DNA of 64,000 nucleotides. Source: Lelliottia amnigena (GTDB taxonomy: Bacteria > Pseudomonadota > Gammaproteobacteria > Enterobacterales > Enterobacteriaceae). Below are positions 45,343 through 55,738 of the stretch, piece by piece (position 1 is the stretch's first letter; every line of letters starts with the position of its first letter). A program made the position numbers and the translations under genes. The notes beneath the pieces were generated by a model. The model saw only the letters and a program-made list of their open reading frames with translations. It had not been told where the DNA came from and searched no databases. The stretch is from the NCBI GenBank assembly GCA_900635465.1, contig LR134135.1, positions 3,100,001-3,164,000 of the forward strand, read 5' to 3'.

Positions 45343-47403
45343 ATGGGTCAGGAAAAGTTATACATCGAGAAAGAGCTAAGCTGGTTAGCGTTCAACGAAC
45401 GTGTCCTTCAGGAAGCGGCTGATAAGAGCAACCCGCTGATTGAGCGTATGCGTTTTCTGGGGATTTACTCCAATAACCTGGATGAATTCTACAAGGTGCG
45501 TTTTGCTGAGCTGAAACGGCGGATTATCATCAGCGAAGAGCAGGGTTTGAACTCTCATTCGCGTCATCTGCTAGGCAAAATTCAGGCGCGAGTACTGAAG
45601 GCAGATCAGGAATTCGACGGTCTGTATAACGAACTGCTGCTGGAAATGGCGCGCAACCAGATTTTCCTGATTAACGAACGTCAGCTTTCTGCCAATCAGC
45701 AAGCCTGGCTGCGGCACTATTTCAAACATTATCTGCGTCAGCACATCACGCCGATTCTGATCAATCGTGAAACGGATCTGGTGCAATTCCTGAAGGATGA
45801 CTACACCTATCTGGCGGTTGAAATTATTCGCGGCGAGTCCATTCGCTATGCGCTGCTGGAAATCCCGTCGGATAAAGTGCCGCGCTTCGTCAATCTGCCG
45901 CCGGAAACGCCACGCAGACGCAAGCCAATGATCCTGCTGGATAACATCCTGCGCTATTGCCTGGACGATATCTTCAAGGGCTTCTTCGATTACGATGCGT
46001 TGAACGCGTATTCGATGAAAATGACCCGTGATGCCGAATACGATCTGGTTCATGAGATGGAAGCCAGTCTGATGGAGCTGATGTCGTCGAGCCTGAAACA
46101 ACGCCTGACGGCAGAGCCGGTGCGCTTTGTCTATCAGCGCGATATGCCCGATGCGCTGGTGGAAATGCTGCGCGATAAGCTGACGATTTCCCGCTATGAC
46201 TCCATCGTGCCGGGTGGTCGTTATCACAACTTTAAAGACTTTATTGGTTTCCCGAACGTCGGCAAAGCCAATCTGGTCAACAAGCCGCTGCCCCGCCTGC
46301 GTCATATTTGGTTCGATAAATTCCGTAACGGATTTGACGCCATCCGCGAGCGCGACGTGCTGCTCTATTACCCGTACCACACGTTTGAACACGTGCTGGA
46401 ACTGCTGCGCCAGGCCTCGTTCGATCCCAACGTATTGGCAATCAAAATCAATATTTACCGCGTGGCGAAAGACTCGCGCATTATTGATGCGATGATCCAC
46501 GCTGCGCACAACGGCAAAAAAGTCTCGGTAGTGGTGGAGTTGCAGGCTCGCTTTGATGAAGAGGCCAACATTCACTGGGCGCGTCGTCTGACTGAAGCCG
46601 GTGTACACGTTATCTTCTCGGCACCAGGCCTGAAAATTCACGCCAAGCTGTTCCTGATTTCGCGCAAAGAAGGCGAAGACGTGGTGCGCTACGCCCATAT
46701 CGGCACCGGCAACTTTAACGAGAAAACCGCGCGGATTTACACCGACTACTCGCTGCTAACCGCCGATGCGCGCATCACCAACGAAGTGCGTCGGGTATTT
46801 AACTTTATTGAGAATCCGTATCGTCCGGTGAATTTCGATTATCTGTTGGTTTCGCCACAGAACTCGCGCCGACTTCTGTACGCGATGATCGACAAAGAGA
46901 TCGCCGCAGCGCAGAAAGGCGAGCCATCAGGCATTACGCTGAAACTCAACAATTTGGTCGACAAAGGACTGGTGGACCGACTTTACGCCGCCTCAAGCTC
47001 CGGCGTGCCGGTGAACCTGCTGATCCGCGGAATGTGCTCGTTGATTCCTGAACTTGAAGGCATCAGCGACAATATTCGGGTGATCAGTATCGTTGACCGC
47101 TATCTCGAACACGATCGCGTTTATATTTTCGAAAATGGTGGCGATAAACAGGTTTATCTCTCCTCTGCGGACTGGATGACGCGTAATATTGATTACCGAA
47201 TTGAAGTCGCCACCCCGCTGCTGGACCCGCGTCTGAAGCAGCAGATCCTGGATATTATCGAACTTTTACTGAGTGACACCGTAAAAGCGCGTTATATCGA
47301 CAAAGAACTGAGTAACCGCTATGTGCAGCGCGGCAACCGCCGCAAAGTGCGCGCACAACTGGCGATTTACGATTATATCAAATCACTCGAGCAACCTGAT
47401 TAA
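45343..47403 (+). CDS. ppk: Polyphosphate kinase Ppk
   Basis: Peripheral membrane enzyme that reversibly polymerises the gamma phosphate of ATP into polyphosphate. 686 residues (E. coli 688). The N-terminal [16 protein letters not shown] and the phospholipase-D-like catalytic halves are intact: phosphohistidine motif [12 protein letters not shown] near residue 430 and the second His in the [16 protein letters not shown] segment near residue 590. ppx follows after 3 bp, as in the E. coli ppk-ppx operon. Confidence 0.97.
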   Translation: MGQEKLYIEKELSWLAFNERVLQEAADKSNPLIERMRFLGIYSNNLDEFYKVRFAELKRRIIISEEQGLNSHSRHLLGKIQARVLKADQEFDGLYNELLLEMARNQIFLINERQLSANQQAWLRHYFKHYLRQHITPILINRETDLVQFLKDDYTYLAVEIIRGESIRYALLEIPSDKVPRFVNLPPETPRRRKPMILLDNILRYCLDDIFKGFFDYDALNAYSMKMTRDAEYDLVHEMEASLMELMSSSLKQRLTAEPVRFVYQRDMPDALVEMLRDKLTISRYDSIVPGGRYHNFKDFIGFPNVGKANLVNKPLPRLRHIWFDKFRNGFDAIRERDVLLYYPYHTFEHVLELLRQASFDPNVLAIKINIYRVAKDSRIIDAMIHAAHNGKKVSVVVELQARFDEEANIHWARRLTEAGVHVIFSAPGLKIHAKLFLISRKEGEDVVRYAHIGTGNFNEKTARIYTDYSLLTADARITNEVRRVFNFIENPYRPVNFDYLLVSPQNSRRLLYAMIDKEIAAAQKGEPSGITLKLNNLVDKGLVDRLYAASSSGVPVNLLIRGMCSLIPELEGISDNIRVISIVDRYLEHDRVYIFENGGDKQVYLSSADWMTRNIDYRIEVATPLLDPRLKQQILDIIELLLSDTVKARYIDKELSNRYVQRGNRRKVRAQLAIYDYIKSLEQPD

Positions 47404-47406
47404 CCT

Positions 47407-48948
47407 ATGCCGATAAATGATAAGACCCCACGACCGCAGGAATTTGCTGCGGTCGATTTAGGTTCTAACAGCTTCCATATGGTCATCGCCCGCGAAGTCG
47501 ATGGCGCGATGCAGATCATCGGTCGCCTCAAGCAGCGCGTCCATTTGGCCGACGGTCTTGACGATAAAAACATGCTCAGCGAAGAGGCGATGGAGCGTGG
47601 CTTAGCCTGCCTGTCACTCTTTGCTGAGCGGCTGCAAGGCTTTTCCGCATCCAGCGTCTGTATCGTCGGCACGCATACTCTGCGCCAGGCTTTGAACGCG
47701 CCGGAGTTTTTGAAACGCGCCGAAAAAGTGATCCCCTACCCCATTGAAATCATTTCGGGCAATGAAGAAGCGCGTCTGATTTTCATGGGCGTGGAACATA
47801 CCCAGCCGGAAAAAGGCCGCAAGCTGGTCATCGATATCGGTGGAGGTTCGACGGAGCTGGTGATTGGCGAAAATTTCGAGCCAAAACTGGTCGAAAGCCG
47901 TCGTATGGGCTGCGTCAGCTTTGCACAAATGTACTTTCCTGGCGGCGCGATCACCCGTGAGAACTTCCAGCGTGCGCGCATGGCCGCAGTACAAAAGCTC
48001 GAATCACTGGCGTGGCAATATCGTATCCAGGGGTGGAATGTCGCGCTAGGCGCATCCGGCAGTATCAAGGCCTCTCACGAAGTGCTGCTGGCGATGGGCG
48101 AAAAAGACGGTTTTATCACCCCGGAACGCCTGGAAATGCTGCGCGAAGAGGTTCTGAAACACAAGAGTTTCGATTCGCTCAGCCTGCCGGGGCTTTCCGA
48201 CGAGCGTAAGGCTGTATTTGTGCCTGGCCTCGCGATTTTGTGCGGCGTGTTTGATGCCCTGGCGATCCGCGAACTGCGTCTTTCTGACGGTGCGCTGCGT
48301 GAAGGTGTGCTGTACGAAATGGAAGGTCGCTTCCGCCATCAGGATATTCGCAGCCGCACCGCGCAAAGCCTGGCGAATCAGTACAACATTGACCGTGAGC
48401 AAGCCAAGCGCGTTCTGGAAACCACAACGCATATCTATGAACAGTGGGAAGCGCAAAATCCCAAACTGGCGCACCCACAGCTGGCGGCACTGCTCAAATG
48501 GGCCACCACCCTGCACGAAGTGGGTCTGAACATTAACCACAGCGGAATGCATCGCCACTCGGCCTACATTCTGCAAAACAGCGATCTGCCAGGCTTTAAT
48601 CAGGAACAGCAAACCATGATGGCGACGCTGGTGCGCTACCATCGTAAAGCGATCAAGCTGGACGATTTGCCGCGCTTTACGCTGTTCAAGAAAAAGCAGT
48701 TCCTGCCGTTGATCCAGCTGTTGCGCCTGGGTGTGTTACTCAATAATCAGCGCCAGGCGACAACCACGCCGCCAACGTTAAGGCTGAAAACTGATGACCA
48801 TCACTGGACGCTGAGCTTCCCGCATGGCTGGTTTAGCCAGAATGCGCTAGTACTGCTGGATCTCGAAAAAGAGCAGCAATACTGGGAAGCCGTAACGGGC
48901 TGGTTGTTGAAAATCGAAGAAGAAGAATCACCGGAAATTGCGGCATAA
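47407..48948 (+). CDS. ppx: Exopolyphosphatase Ppx
   Basis: Processively removes terminal phosphate from polyphosphate; the paralogue GppA acts on pppGpp. 513 residues, as in E. coli. Actin-fold phosphate loops: [15 protein letters not shown] near residue 15, [14 protein letters not shown] near 142, and the general-base Glu in [11 protein letters not shown] near 120. A C-terminal HD-like domain carries [19 protein letters not shown]. Its position after ppk settles the identity over GppA. Confidence 0.97.
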   Translation: MPINDKTPRPQEFAAVDLGSNSFHMVIAREVDGAMQIIGRLKQRVHLADGLDDKNMLSEEAMERGLACLSLFAERLQGFSASSVCIVGTHTLRQALNAPEFLKRAEKVIPYPIEIISGNEEARLIFMGVEHTQPEKGRKLVIDIGGGSTELVIGENFEPKLVESRRMGCVSFAQMYFPGGAITRENFQRARMAAVQKLESLAWQYRIQGWNVALGASGSIKASHEVLLAMGEKDGFITPERLEMLREEVLKHKSFDSLSLPGLSDERKAVFVPGLAILCGVFDALAIRELRLSDGALREGVLYEMEGRFRHQDIRSRTAQSLANQYNIDREQAKRVLETTTHIYEQWEAQNPKLAHPQLAALLKWATTLHEVGLNINHSGMHRHSAYILQNSDLPGFNQEQQTMMATLVRYHRKAIKLDDLPRFTLFKKKQFLPLIQLLRLGVLLNNQRQATTTPPTLRLKTDDHHWTLSFPHGWFSQNALVLLDLEKEQQYWEAVTGWLLKIEEEESPEIAA

Positions 48949-48953
48949 CGCGT

Positions 48954-48988
48954 GAGACTCAGGCGTCTGACAACGACGTCTGAGTCTC
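48954..48988. repeat. Hairpin at the ppx/yfgF convergent junction
   Basis: GAGACTCAG pairs with CTGAGTCTC, with further pairing of CGTC and GACG inside. It spans the last codons of yfgF. There is no T run, but it could stabilise both convergent mRNA ends. Confidence 0.55.
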
Positions 48989-51200
48989 GACAAGCTCTTC
49001 AAGCGGTTCAGGTTTACCGATCAAATAGCCTTGCAAATAGTCAATTCCTAACGCGGTGACGGCGCTGCGTATCGCTTCACTTTCCACGTATTCCGCCACG
49101 ACCAGCATTTTCTTCATCCGCGCCAAATGGCAAATAGAGGCAACGATTTGATAGTCGAGGCTGTTGTCGGCGATATTGCGAATAAAACTGCCATCAATTT
49201 TCAGAATATCTGCGTCGACGCTTTTCAGTCGGGCATAGCTTGCGTATCCCGTACCAAAATCGTCGATAGCAATTCGACAGCCCATCATCTGAAGCTGTTT
49301 GACGATCTGATCGGCCAAAACGGCATTGCCAAAACCGCTACTTTCGGTGATTTCGAAGATTACTTGCCAGGCTTCAATCGCGTATTTCTTAAGTAACCGA
49401 TTAACCTCAAGGGGGAATTGCGAGCGGCATACCGTTGAGGGCGATAGATTGATGGCAAACCGCATGCCCGGCAGCCTTTCGCGGTGTGTCGCCATAAACT
49501 GCAGCGTGCGGTCAAGCACCCATAAATCCACTCGCGACGACAAACCAAATTCCTGTGCAACGGGGAGGAAGGTGTCCGGTGAGAGTAACGTGCCATTATC
49601 ATTCGGCATGCGCAGCAAAATTTCATGGTAGTGATCGCCACGAATGGCTTGCACCCGCTGCACCATCAGCACAAATTCGTTATGTTCAAGCGCCGCTTGC
49701 AAACGATTCATCATCGCCACTTTATCTTTCAGGCTCCGTTGCAGATGCGCTGCCCCGCGCTGCTGTAAGCTCTCAGGATGATTGGTGGATAATGATAAAT
49801 CCGCAATGATGCTCAGCTCACCCAACAGCAAATAAAGATGGTTTACAGGAGAACGCACGCAGCAATAGCTCACGCCGATCTGCGGCTGCAGCGGCATGCC
49901 ATCCCAGATAAACCGAAACTGCTTGATGTGTTCATCCAGCGCCTCGATTCGCACGGAATGCGACTCTGTATTCAGTCGTACAGCCAGATCGTATCCCGAC
50001 AATTGATAGACGCACTCATTTTGCTCGAGCGTACCGTTAATCCACGCGGCGAGCTTTTGCTTGTACTGGATCCGCAACAGCACGCCGTAATTGCGCCCTA
50101 ACACTTCCAGCTCTGGGATGCGGAGCATGCACAGCGTTGACCACGGTGATTTTGTCAGCGCACGCGACAATGCACGCAGGTTAGGCATATGAACGACGGG
50201 ATCGAGAAACGCCAGTCGGCTGGCGCGAAGCATGATGACGCGCTGACGTGTCGCCAGCATGGCCATATAAATCACCACAAACGAGAAAACGAGATAGCTT
50301 GATGATGTGATCGCCAGCTGGATATCGTAACCCTGATACAGCGGGATGTAGCGGTAAAAATAATGAATGGACACCATCAGAACCGGAGTCCAGATCAACG
50401 ACATCAGCTTGTAGCCAAAACGCATTGAGCCCCAAAGCATCACAGGCATCAGCAATGACAGCGTATAGTTGGTGCTGAATATTGAGCTGTTTTCATTGAT
50501 GGGTATGAGCAGTAGAGACAACAGTCCAACCAGTACTCCGCCCCAGATGACAACTTCTGCGACGCTCACTTTTTTGTCAATTTGCAGTCGGATTTGGGAG
50601 ATAAGCCCTTTCAGATAGCGGGGATGGCGAATCACACGAATCAACAGATAGCTGAACGGCACGCCCGTCAACCCTCCCACCAGCAAGCCTTGATAATTAA
50701 TCAAGGTGCGGATACTCATTGGATTTATACCGACCATGCTCTGACGCGTCGCGTAGATACCCAGATAGACCGCAAACTGGAACAGCAGCAAAAAGAGGGT
50801 CGACGGACAGATGACCTGCCAAAAGATACGTTGCGCCATCAGCCGGTCATCACCATATGCCACCATGTTGCGATGCGGGGCAAACACGCGATATCCCCCC
50901 CCAACTGAGGATCAGCGGAACGATAAAATGACAAATAATAGCGATGGTTTCGAACCACCCGGTGGTAGGGTAGTAGCGGCAAAACAGCGCCAGAATAATA
51001 CCGGGCACTGCCGCGAGGCCAAAAAACAACATCGTGGCGAGTAAAAATGCCAAAGGCATATAATAGAGCGCAACCAGGCCACCGCTTAATTGCGCATACG
51101 TGCTGGCGACACTAAATACGGGGAGTAAAGCAACCGGCAAAATGAGAGGAAGAGCCCACCAACGGTCTTTATTTTTCTTAAGGAATGCCAGAATTTTCAT
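48959..51200 (-). pseudogene. yfgF: Cyclic-di-GMP phosphodiesterase YfgF, frame broken at an eight-C tract
   Basis: Inner-membrane protein with an N-terminal MASE1-type membrane domain, a degenerate GGDEF domain and a C-terminal EAL phosphodiesterase domain (EILLRM in place of EAL, FAINLSPSTV, IAIDDFGTGYASY, LKIDGSFIRNI). The first 100 or so residues read from 51200 to SWGG. Then the frame ends at 50850, while FAPHRNMVAYGDDRLMAQR onward reads in another frame to the stop at 48959. The junction is a run of eight C at 50895-50902. Seven C would read SWGGYRVFAPHRN, as in E. coli, and give 746 residues (E. coli 747). Either a sequencing error in the run or slipped-strand mutation. Confidence 0.88.
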
Positions 51201-51551
51201 AGATGTCCAATATAAGTCCTTTAATCCAGAGAGAATTTCAGACAGGCATCCATCCTGACATCATTGCCACATACTGCTTGCGAGATATAAACACGATGGC
51301 AGGAGAATTTTAGTGCTCAATGACCGACAGGAATTGACTTAAATCAAACTATATTGTTCAAAAAAGGTTTTTATGACAAGATTATTGTGCTGTTTTCTCT
51401 TTTCTATCAAAGCGATAAATACTTGAATCATCATCGATAACAATAATTAATGTAAACATTGACGAATTTTTACACTTGCCATAATTGACCCCTTCTTCCC
51501 ACTGTGCCTTAATAGCCGCATCGCCCGAAAGGGTATGCCCAGGAAAATACA
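51201..51551. other. Divergent yfgF/yfgG intergenic region (351 bp)
   Basis: AT-rich, with no supportable gene. It holds the probable FNR site at 51334-51347 and must contain both divergent promoters. A 60-codon minus-strand frame at 51382-51564 has no recognisable features and overlaps the yfgG start; I do not call it. Confidence 0.6.
51334..51347. promoter_or_regulatory. Probable FNR site
   Basis: TTGACTTAAATCAA differs at one base from the consensus TTGAT-N4-ATCAA. It is 134 bp upstream of the yfgF start. YfgF is known in E. coli to be FNR-dependent and important under anaerobic growth, which supports the call. Confidence 0.7.
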
Positions 51552-51740
51552 GTGAGTCAGGCAACGCGTATGCACAAACGACATCGATTTAACACTCGAA
51601 TGACCCGCATTATATTGCTGATTAGCTTTCTGTTTTTCTTTGGTCGCTTCGTTTATTCCTCTATTGGCGCCTGGTATCATCATCAGGACAAAATTCAGTC
51701 TCAACAGGTTACTCAGCCACTGGATACCACAAACCGCTAG
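51552..51740 (+). CDS. yfgG: Small membrane protein YfgG
   Basis: 62 residues. Basic N-terminus (MSQATRMHKRHRFNTRM), one transmembrane helix (about 19-37, IILLISFLFFFGRFVYSS) and a short polar tail. Clear homolog of E. coli YfgG (63 residues), which was linked to nickel and cobalt stress. Its last 32 bp overlap the end of the convergent lysR-type gene, so the neighbouring insertion lies immediately after it. Confidence 0.9.
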   Translation: MSQATRMHKRHRFNTRMTRIILLISFLFFFGRFVYSSIGAWYHHQDKIQSQQVTQPLDTTNR

Positions 51741-52620
51741 CTTCCTGACGCAGCAACCGAATCACTTCAGCCATTCCTTTACTGAGAATTTTGTCCTGAC
51801 GCATGACGATACCTAACTGCCGATGCAGAATGGGATCCAGTGAACCGACGGTTAAACCCTCGCGATCCGCTGCATGCTGAACCGCCATTCTCGGGACAAT
51901 ACTGAATCCCAGCCCTGCTCTCACCATACGTTTGATGGCTTCTATACTGCCTAACTGCATCACTGGCGTGACCGAAAAAGCACTCCCTTGAAACCAACCA
52001 TCGATAAGCGCCCGCGTTCCGCTCCCTGATTCAAACGCAATCAGCGGCAGCGTATGCAAAATCGCGGGGGTGAGCTGCGATATTCGGTCCCCCTGCTCGC
52101 GCGCAATAATAAAGACAAACTCCTCATCCAGAATCGGCATCACATCAAGCGAACGACCGCTTGCCGGAAGGGTCACAAGTCCGATATCAAGACGGTTTTC
52201 CTCGACGGCTCGGACAATATCAAGCGTGTTGCCTGTCGTCACGCCGACGCCCAGCAGCGGATGATCCTGTCGTAGTTGCTGTAGTAGTCGTGGCAGCAGA
52301 TGAATACATGCCGTTGCGCCCGTCCCTATCGTCACTGTGCCACCGATCTCGTCACTCAACGCCCTCACCGAGCAAATCGCCTCATCGACCACATGTTCAA
52401 TACGATCGCTATGATTCAGTAATGCCAGGCCCGCCGCCGTGGCTTTGACGCCGCGTCCGGTGCGTTCAACTAAACGTGTCTGGAGAAACTGCTCAAGCTG
52501 GCGAATCTGCAAACTCACCGCAGGTTGAGAAAGCCCAAGCGCATCCGCAGCAGCAGAAAAACTGCCGCGCTGGATGACCAGTCGGAAGGTCGCCAGATTA
52601 CCCAGATTCAACACCGTCAT
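51709..52620 (-). CDS. LysR-type transcriptional regulator
   Basis: 303 residues. N-terminal winged HTH (about 1-62: FRLVIQRGSFSAAADALGLSQPAVSLQIRQLE) and a C-terminal periplasmic-binding-type effector domain (about 90-295). I do not recognise the specific member. It is divergent from an MFS transporter gene with 98 bp between, the usual layout for a regulator and its target. The ATG at 52620 puts the HTH at the proper distance from the N-terminus; the frame is open 36 codons further and would overlap the transporter gene. No E. coli K-12 equivalent at this site, where yfgH and yfgI are found. Confidence 0.88.
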   Translation of the reverse strand: MTVLNLGNLATFRLVIQRGSFSAAADALGLSQPAVSLQIRQLEQFLQTRLVERTGRGVKATAAGLALLNHSDRIEHVVDEAICSVRALSDEIGGTVTIGTGATACIHLLPRLLQQLRQDHPLLGVGVTTGNTLDIVRAVEENRLDIGLVTLPASGRSLDVMPILDEEFVFIIAREQGDRISQLTPAILHTLPLIAFESGSGTRALIDGWFQGSAFSVTPVMQLGSIEAIKRMVRAGLGFSIVPRMAVQHAADREGLTVGSLDPILHRQLGIVMRQDKILSKGMAEVIRLLRQEASGLWYPVAE

Positions 52621-52668
52621 CGCAAAGTTTCTCTTATCGCGTTCATAAACACAGGGACCTGCCAGCAC

Positions 52669-52686
52669 CATACCGCGCGCAGTATG
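52669..52686. promoter_or_regulatory. Candidate LysR-type operator
   Basis: CATAC-N8-GTATG inverted repeat in the 98-bp gap between the divergent lysR-type and MFS genes, in the position and form expected of an LTTR recognition site. It lies close to the transporter start. Confidence 0.5.
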
Positions 52687-52718
52687 CTGAGGACAACTGC
52701 CTAAAGGAATGAAACATA

Positions 52719-53909
52719 ATGAAAACACCGGCCGCCCCCCGCCTTCTTTCGCTTGCCGCTGGAAGCAATCAGCTAATCAACTGGGGAATTTCGTTTTATA
52801 TGCCGGGAACCTTCGCGCGCGCCATTGCGACCGAGACGGGCTGGTCATCACCACAAATCTATCTGGGATTGACTATGGCCATGCTGGTGATGGCTGGCGT
52901 TTCACCGTTTGTGGCCCGATTACTGGCCTGTTTTGGCGGGCAGAGAGTGGTGATGTGCGGCACGCTACTGATTTCGATTAGCTGCCTGATAATGGCTCAA
53001 TCACACGCTTTAGCGGGTTGGTATTGCGCGTGGCTGCTGGCGGGAGTCGGTATGCGTCTGTCTTTGTACGACGCGTTGTTCGCATCCCTTGTGAATCTTT
53101 ACGGGCAAAATGCGCGACGGATGATCTCTCGTGTCACTCTGGCTGGCGGACTCGCTTCTGCAATTTTTTGGCCGCTGGGTGCAGCGTTGCTGACGATAAT
53201 GAGCTGGCGAGAAGCGCTGCTGATGTATGCTCTTTTCGGGCTATTGAGTGCGACGTTGATACGCGTGCTACCCCATCAGACCCTTACAGTAAAAGCTACA
53301 CCGAAGGCTCCTGTCGCCCCACAACCTCACGCTCGCTTAAACGCTTGGCTTTATGCTGCGTTTATCGCGTTGATCACGTTTGTCTCAAATGGAACATCCA
53401 CGCACCTTCCGGAATTTATCGCGAACGCGGGTTTGCCCGTTACGATTGGGATGCTATGGGGCATTGGTCAGACGGGCGCGCGCTTGTTAGACGTGATGGC
53501 TGGCGCGAGATTAACGCCAACGCAGCTCATGCTCATTACCGCGCTCGCCATGCCACTGTGCTTTTTACTGGGAATAAGCAGCTCGGTGTTTATCGAATCT
53601 GCCGCCGGGTTTGTTCTGGGGTATGGCGCGATCAACGGCCTGGTCACGATCGTCAAAGCCACCCTCCCTCTGGAACTTTTCGCACCTGAGGATTATGCAC
53701 GGCGAACGGGCGTGCTATTGATCCCCGCTCAGCTCATGGCCGCGGTATCGCCTTATGCGTATGCGGAGTTAAACAAAGCATTAGGGATCAGCGGTTCGAT
53801 GTGGGTGTCGTGGGGACTCACGCTCATTATTGGCGGCCTGGCAGTAGGGATTGCCGTGAAACAAAAACAGCCATCCGTTCCTGCACGAGCAGAGAGCACA
53901 ATACCGTAA
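52719..53909 (+). CDS. MFS transporter of unknown substrate
   Basis: 396-residue major facilitator with about twelve hydrophobic segments in two halves joined by a polar loop near residues 185-205 (HQTLTVKATPKAPVAPQPHA). The N-terminus SLAAGSNQLINWGISFYMPG resembles the group of MFS proteins often paired with LysR regulators. The substrate cannot be told from sequence. Preceded by AAAGGAA. It is likely controlled by the divergent regulator. Confidence 0.87.
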   Translation: MKTPAAPRLLSLAAGSNQLINWGISFYMPGTFARAIATETGWSSPQIYLGLTMAMLVMAGVSPFVARLLACFGGQRVVMCGTLLISISCLIMAQSHALAGWYCAWLLAGVGMRLSLYDALFASLVNLYGQNARRMISRVTLAGGLASAIFWPLGAALLTIMSWREALLMYALFGLLSATLIRVLPHQTLTVKATPKAPVAPQPHARLNAWLYAAFIALITFVSNGTSTHLPEFIANAGLPVTIGMLWGIGQTGARLLDVMAGARLTPTQLMLITALAMPLCFLLGISSSVFIESAAGFVLGYGAINGLVTIVKATLPLELFAPEDYARRTGVLLIPAQLMAAVSPYAYAELNKALGISGSMWVSWGLTLIIGGLAVGIAVKQKQPSVPARAESTIP

Positions 53910-53915
53910 AAAGAC

Positions 53916-53941
53916 GATAAGCACGGCAAGCCGTGCTTATC
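53916..53941. terminator. Perfect 12-bp hairpin between the MFS and GH43 genes
   Basis: GATAAGCACGGC/GCCGTGCTTATC with a two-base loop, 6 bp after the MFS stop and 54 bp before the convergent GH43 stop. No long T run follows, so termination is likely but not certain. Confidence 0.6.
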
Positions 53942-53995
53942 GGTACCCATCATGACCGGGCGCTGCACTTCTCATCTGAATTTACGTTTAAGCAT

Positions 53996-55675
53996 TTAAT
54001 AAACACGCGATTCAAAGGCTTCCCAGCTATACGTGTCACTATCAACTAATGCATCGCCCAACTCCTGATAATTGAAATTGTAAAACTCAGCGCGGGCGTC
54101 GTAACCAGAATAGTCCACAGCGGCCAGGCCAACGAATGCGCCGGTAAAGAACCCGCCATAGCTTTGCAAAACATAATCATCTGAAAGAACGGCGGAATCT
54201 AATTTGACAGGGATTTCAACAAATGTGATCCCATCAAAACTGTATTCGTAAGTATAAATTTCCTTGCGAACTTTTGTGCGGAACCAAACGTATTCCGCAT
54301 CTTCTGGAATCTTGATTGCTTCATCTTTCAGATGTGACGTATATTTCCCGCGATTATTCTCGCCAACTTCGATTACGGCGCCATTAATTTCATTCCAGGT
54401 AATGAATACAAAACTCCAGTGACGGTCATTATAATAATTCGTTAAGCCTGCCATTTGTTGATAATTAAAGGGATTAAATTTAACTTTGACGTGCGCGTCA
54501 AAATAAAAGGCTTGCCAACGTCGGGCAATAAGCGACAGGTCATGGGTATTCGCTAAAGAACCCTGGCCTATTAACGTTAGCTTTCCATCGCCTGTTGTTC
54601 CCATTTTTTCAGTGAAAGGGACACGGAGCGTACTCCAGTTAGGATCGAGTGTCGGCGTTTTAAATTCATCGTATTGGCTATGATCTTTTGCACTTTCGGT
54701 ATAAATGGCATCAGTGGGTCCTTCGACAAACGTTTTACCACCGTGACCGCCATCGATACGTGGCCAGCCCTCTTTATCCCAATACACTTTTTGGATGGAC
54801 GTTTCCCTACCCAAAGTTGACCAGCCACGAGGATCGTAAACAGACTCACCAGGCCGATTCCACGGGCGCGCGCACAGCGAAGCGTAATACCATTCACCTT
54901 TAGGAGTTGAAACTAAAGAGCCATGTCCTTGCTTCTGAATGTAACTGTCTGGCGTATCGACATTCGTTAAGAACACTTCCCCCGGCTGCGTCTCAAAACT
55001 ATTGGCATCTAACGTTTTTGACCGTGCCACAACCTCCTGATGGGTAAATACGGTTCCCCCCTGAGCAGCAAAAAGATAATAATACCCGTTCAGTTTGTAG
55101 AGATGTGGCCCTTCGACGAGAGCAACGGCAGTGCCTCGATAAAGAGTCCGCGCTGTTTCGGGTTTTAATTTCAGAGTTTGTGTATTGAGCTCAGTCAACG
55201 TAATGCCATCAAAGGGATGATGGTATTCTCTGTGATCCCAGGTTTGCTGAACGATATATTTACGCCCATCGTCGTCATGGAATAGTGACGCATCAAAACC
55301 CACACCATTAAGTTTAATCGGATCGGTCCATGGACCACGAATATCTGTCGCGGTGGTCAGATAGTTTGTCATATCTTTAAAAGCGCCTTCCGTGATTTTC
55401 ACATCCGTATAAACCAGCCAGAATTTGCCATCAGCATAAGAGAGAGCCGGTGCCCAAATCCCCCCGGATGAAGGATTGCCTTTCATATCTAAAAGCGCAG
55501 TGGTTGACAGTGGGCTTGGGAGAAGATTCCAGTGTTTAAGATCTTTCGACTCATGTAAACGAACACCTGGGAACCATTCAAAGGTTGAGTTTGCAATATA
55601 GTAGGTGTCCTCTACACGGATAATACTCGGATCTGCATTAAATCCAGGTAAGATAGGGTTTTGAATAAGCGACAT
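53996..55675 (-). CDS. xynB: GH43 beta-xylosidase
   Basis: 559-residue cytoplasmic glycosidase of family GH43 that releases xylose from xylobiose and short xylo-oligosaccharides. The five-bladed propeller catalytic residues are visible: general base Asp15 (GFNADPS), pKa modulator Asp128 (GFDASLFHDDDG) and general acid Glu188 (LVEGPHLY). A C-terminal beta-sandwich domain follows from about residue 330 (CARPWNRPGES lies before it). No signal peptide. The gene is AT-richer than its neighbours and the protein looks closer to Firmicutes-type xylosidases than to E. coli YagH, which hints at horizontal acquisition (inference). The transporter gene lies 63 bp upstream on the same strand. Confidence 0.92.
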   Translation of the reverse strand: MSLIQNPILPGFNADPSIIRVEDTYYIANSTFEWFPGVRLHESKDLKHWNLLPSPLSTTALLDMKGNPSSGGIWAPALSYADGKFWLVYTDVKITEGAFKDMTNYLTTATDIRGPWTDPIKLNGVGFDASLFHDDDGRKYIVQQTWDHREYHHPFDGITLTELNTQTLKLKPETARTLYRGTAVALVEGPHLYKLNGYYYLFAAQGGTVFTHQEVVARSKTLDANSFETQPGEVFLTNVDTPDSYIQKQGHGSLVSTPKGEWYYASLCARPWNRPGESVYDPRGWSTLGRETSIQKVYWDKEGWPRIDGGHGGKTFVEGPTDAIYTESAKDHSQYDEFKTPTLDPNWSTLRVPFTEKMGTTGDGKLTLIGQGSLANTHDLSLIARRWQAFYFDAHVKVKFNPFNYQQMAGLTNYYNDRHWSFVFITWNEINGAVIEVGENNRGKYTSHLKDEAIKIPEDAEYVWFRTKVRKEIYTYEYSFDGITFVEIPVKLDSAVLSDDYVLQSYGGFFTGAFVGLAAVDYSGYDARAEFYNFNYQELGDALVDSDTYSWEAFESRVY

Positions 55676-55738
55676 ATCATTAGACCTTTTCTGAGAATTT
55701 TATTTTATATTTACTAAGTTTTATAATGACTCTTCAAA

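Noticed and set aside
45571..46698. 375-codon open frame opposite ppk
   Set aside because: Antisense shadow of a highly conserved gene in GC-biased codon use; no recognisable motif.
51382..51564. 60-codon minus-strand frame between yfgF and yfgG
   Set aside because: No homology, no ribosome-binding site, and it overlaps the yfgG start and the regulatory region.
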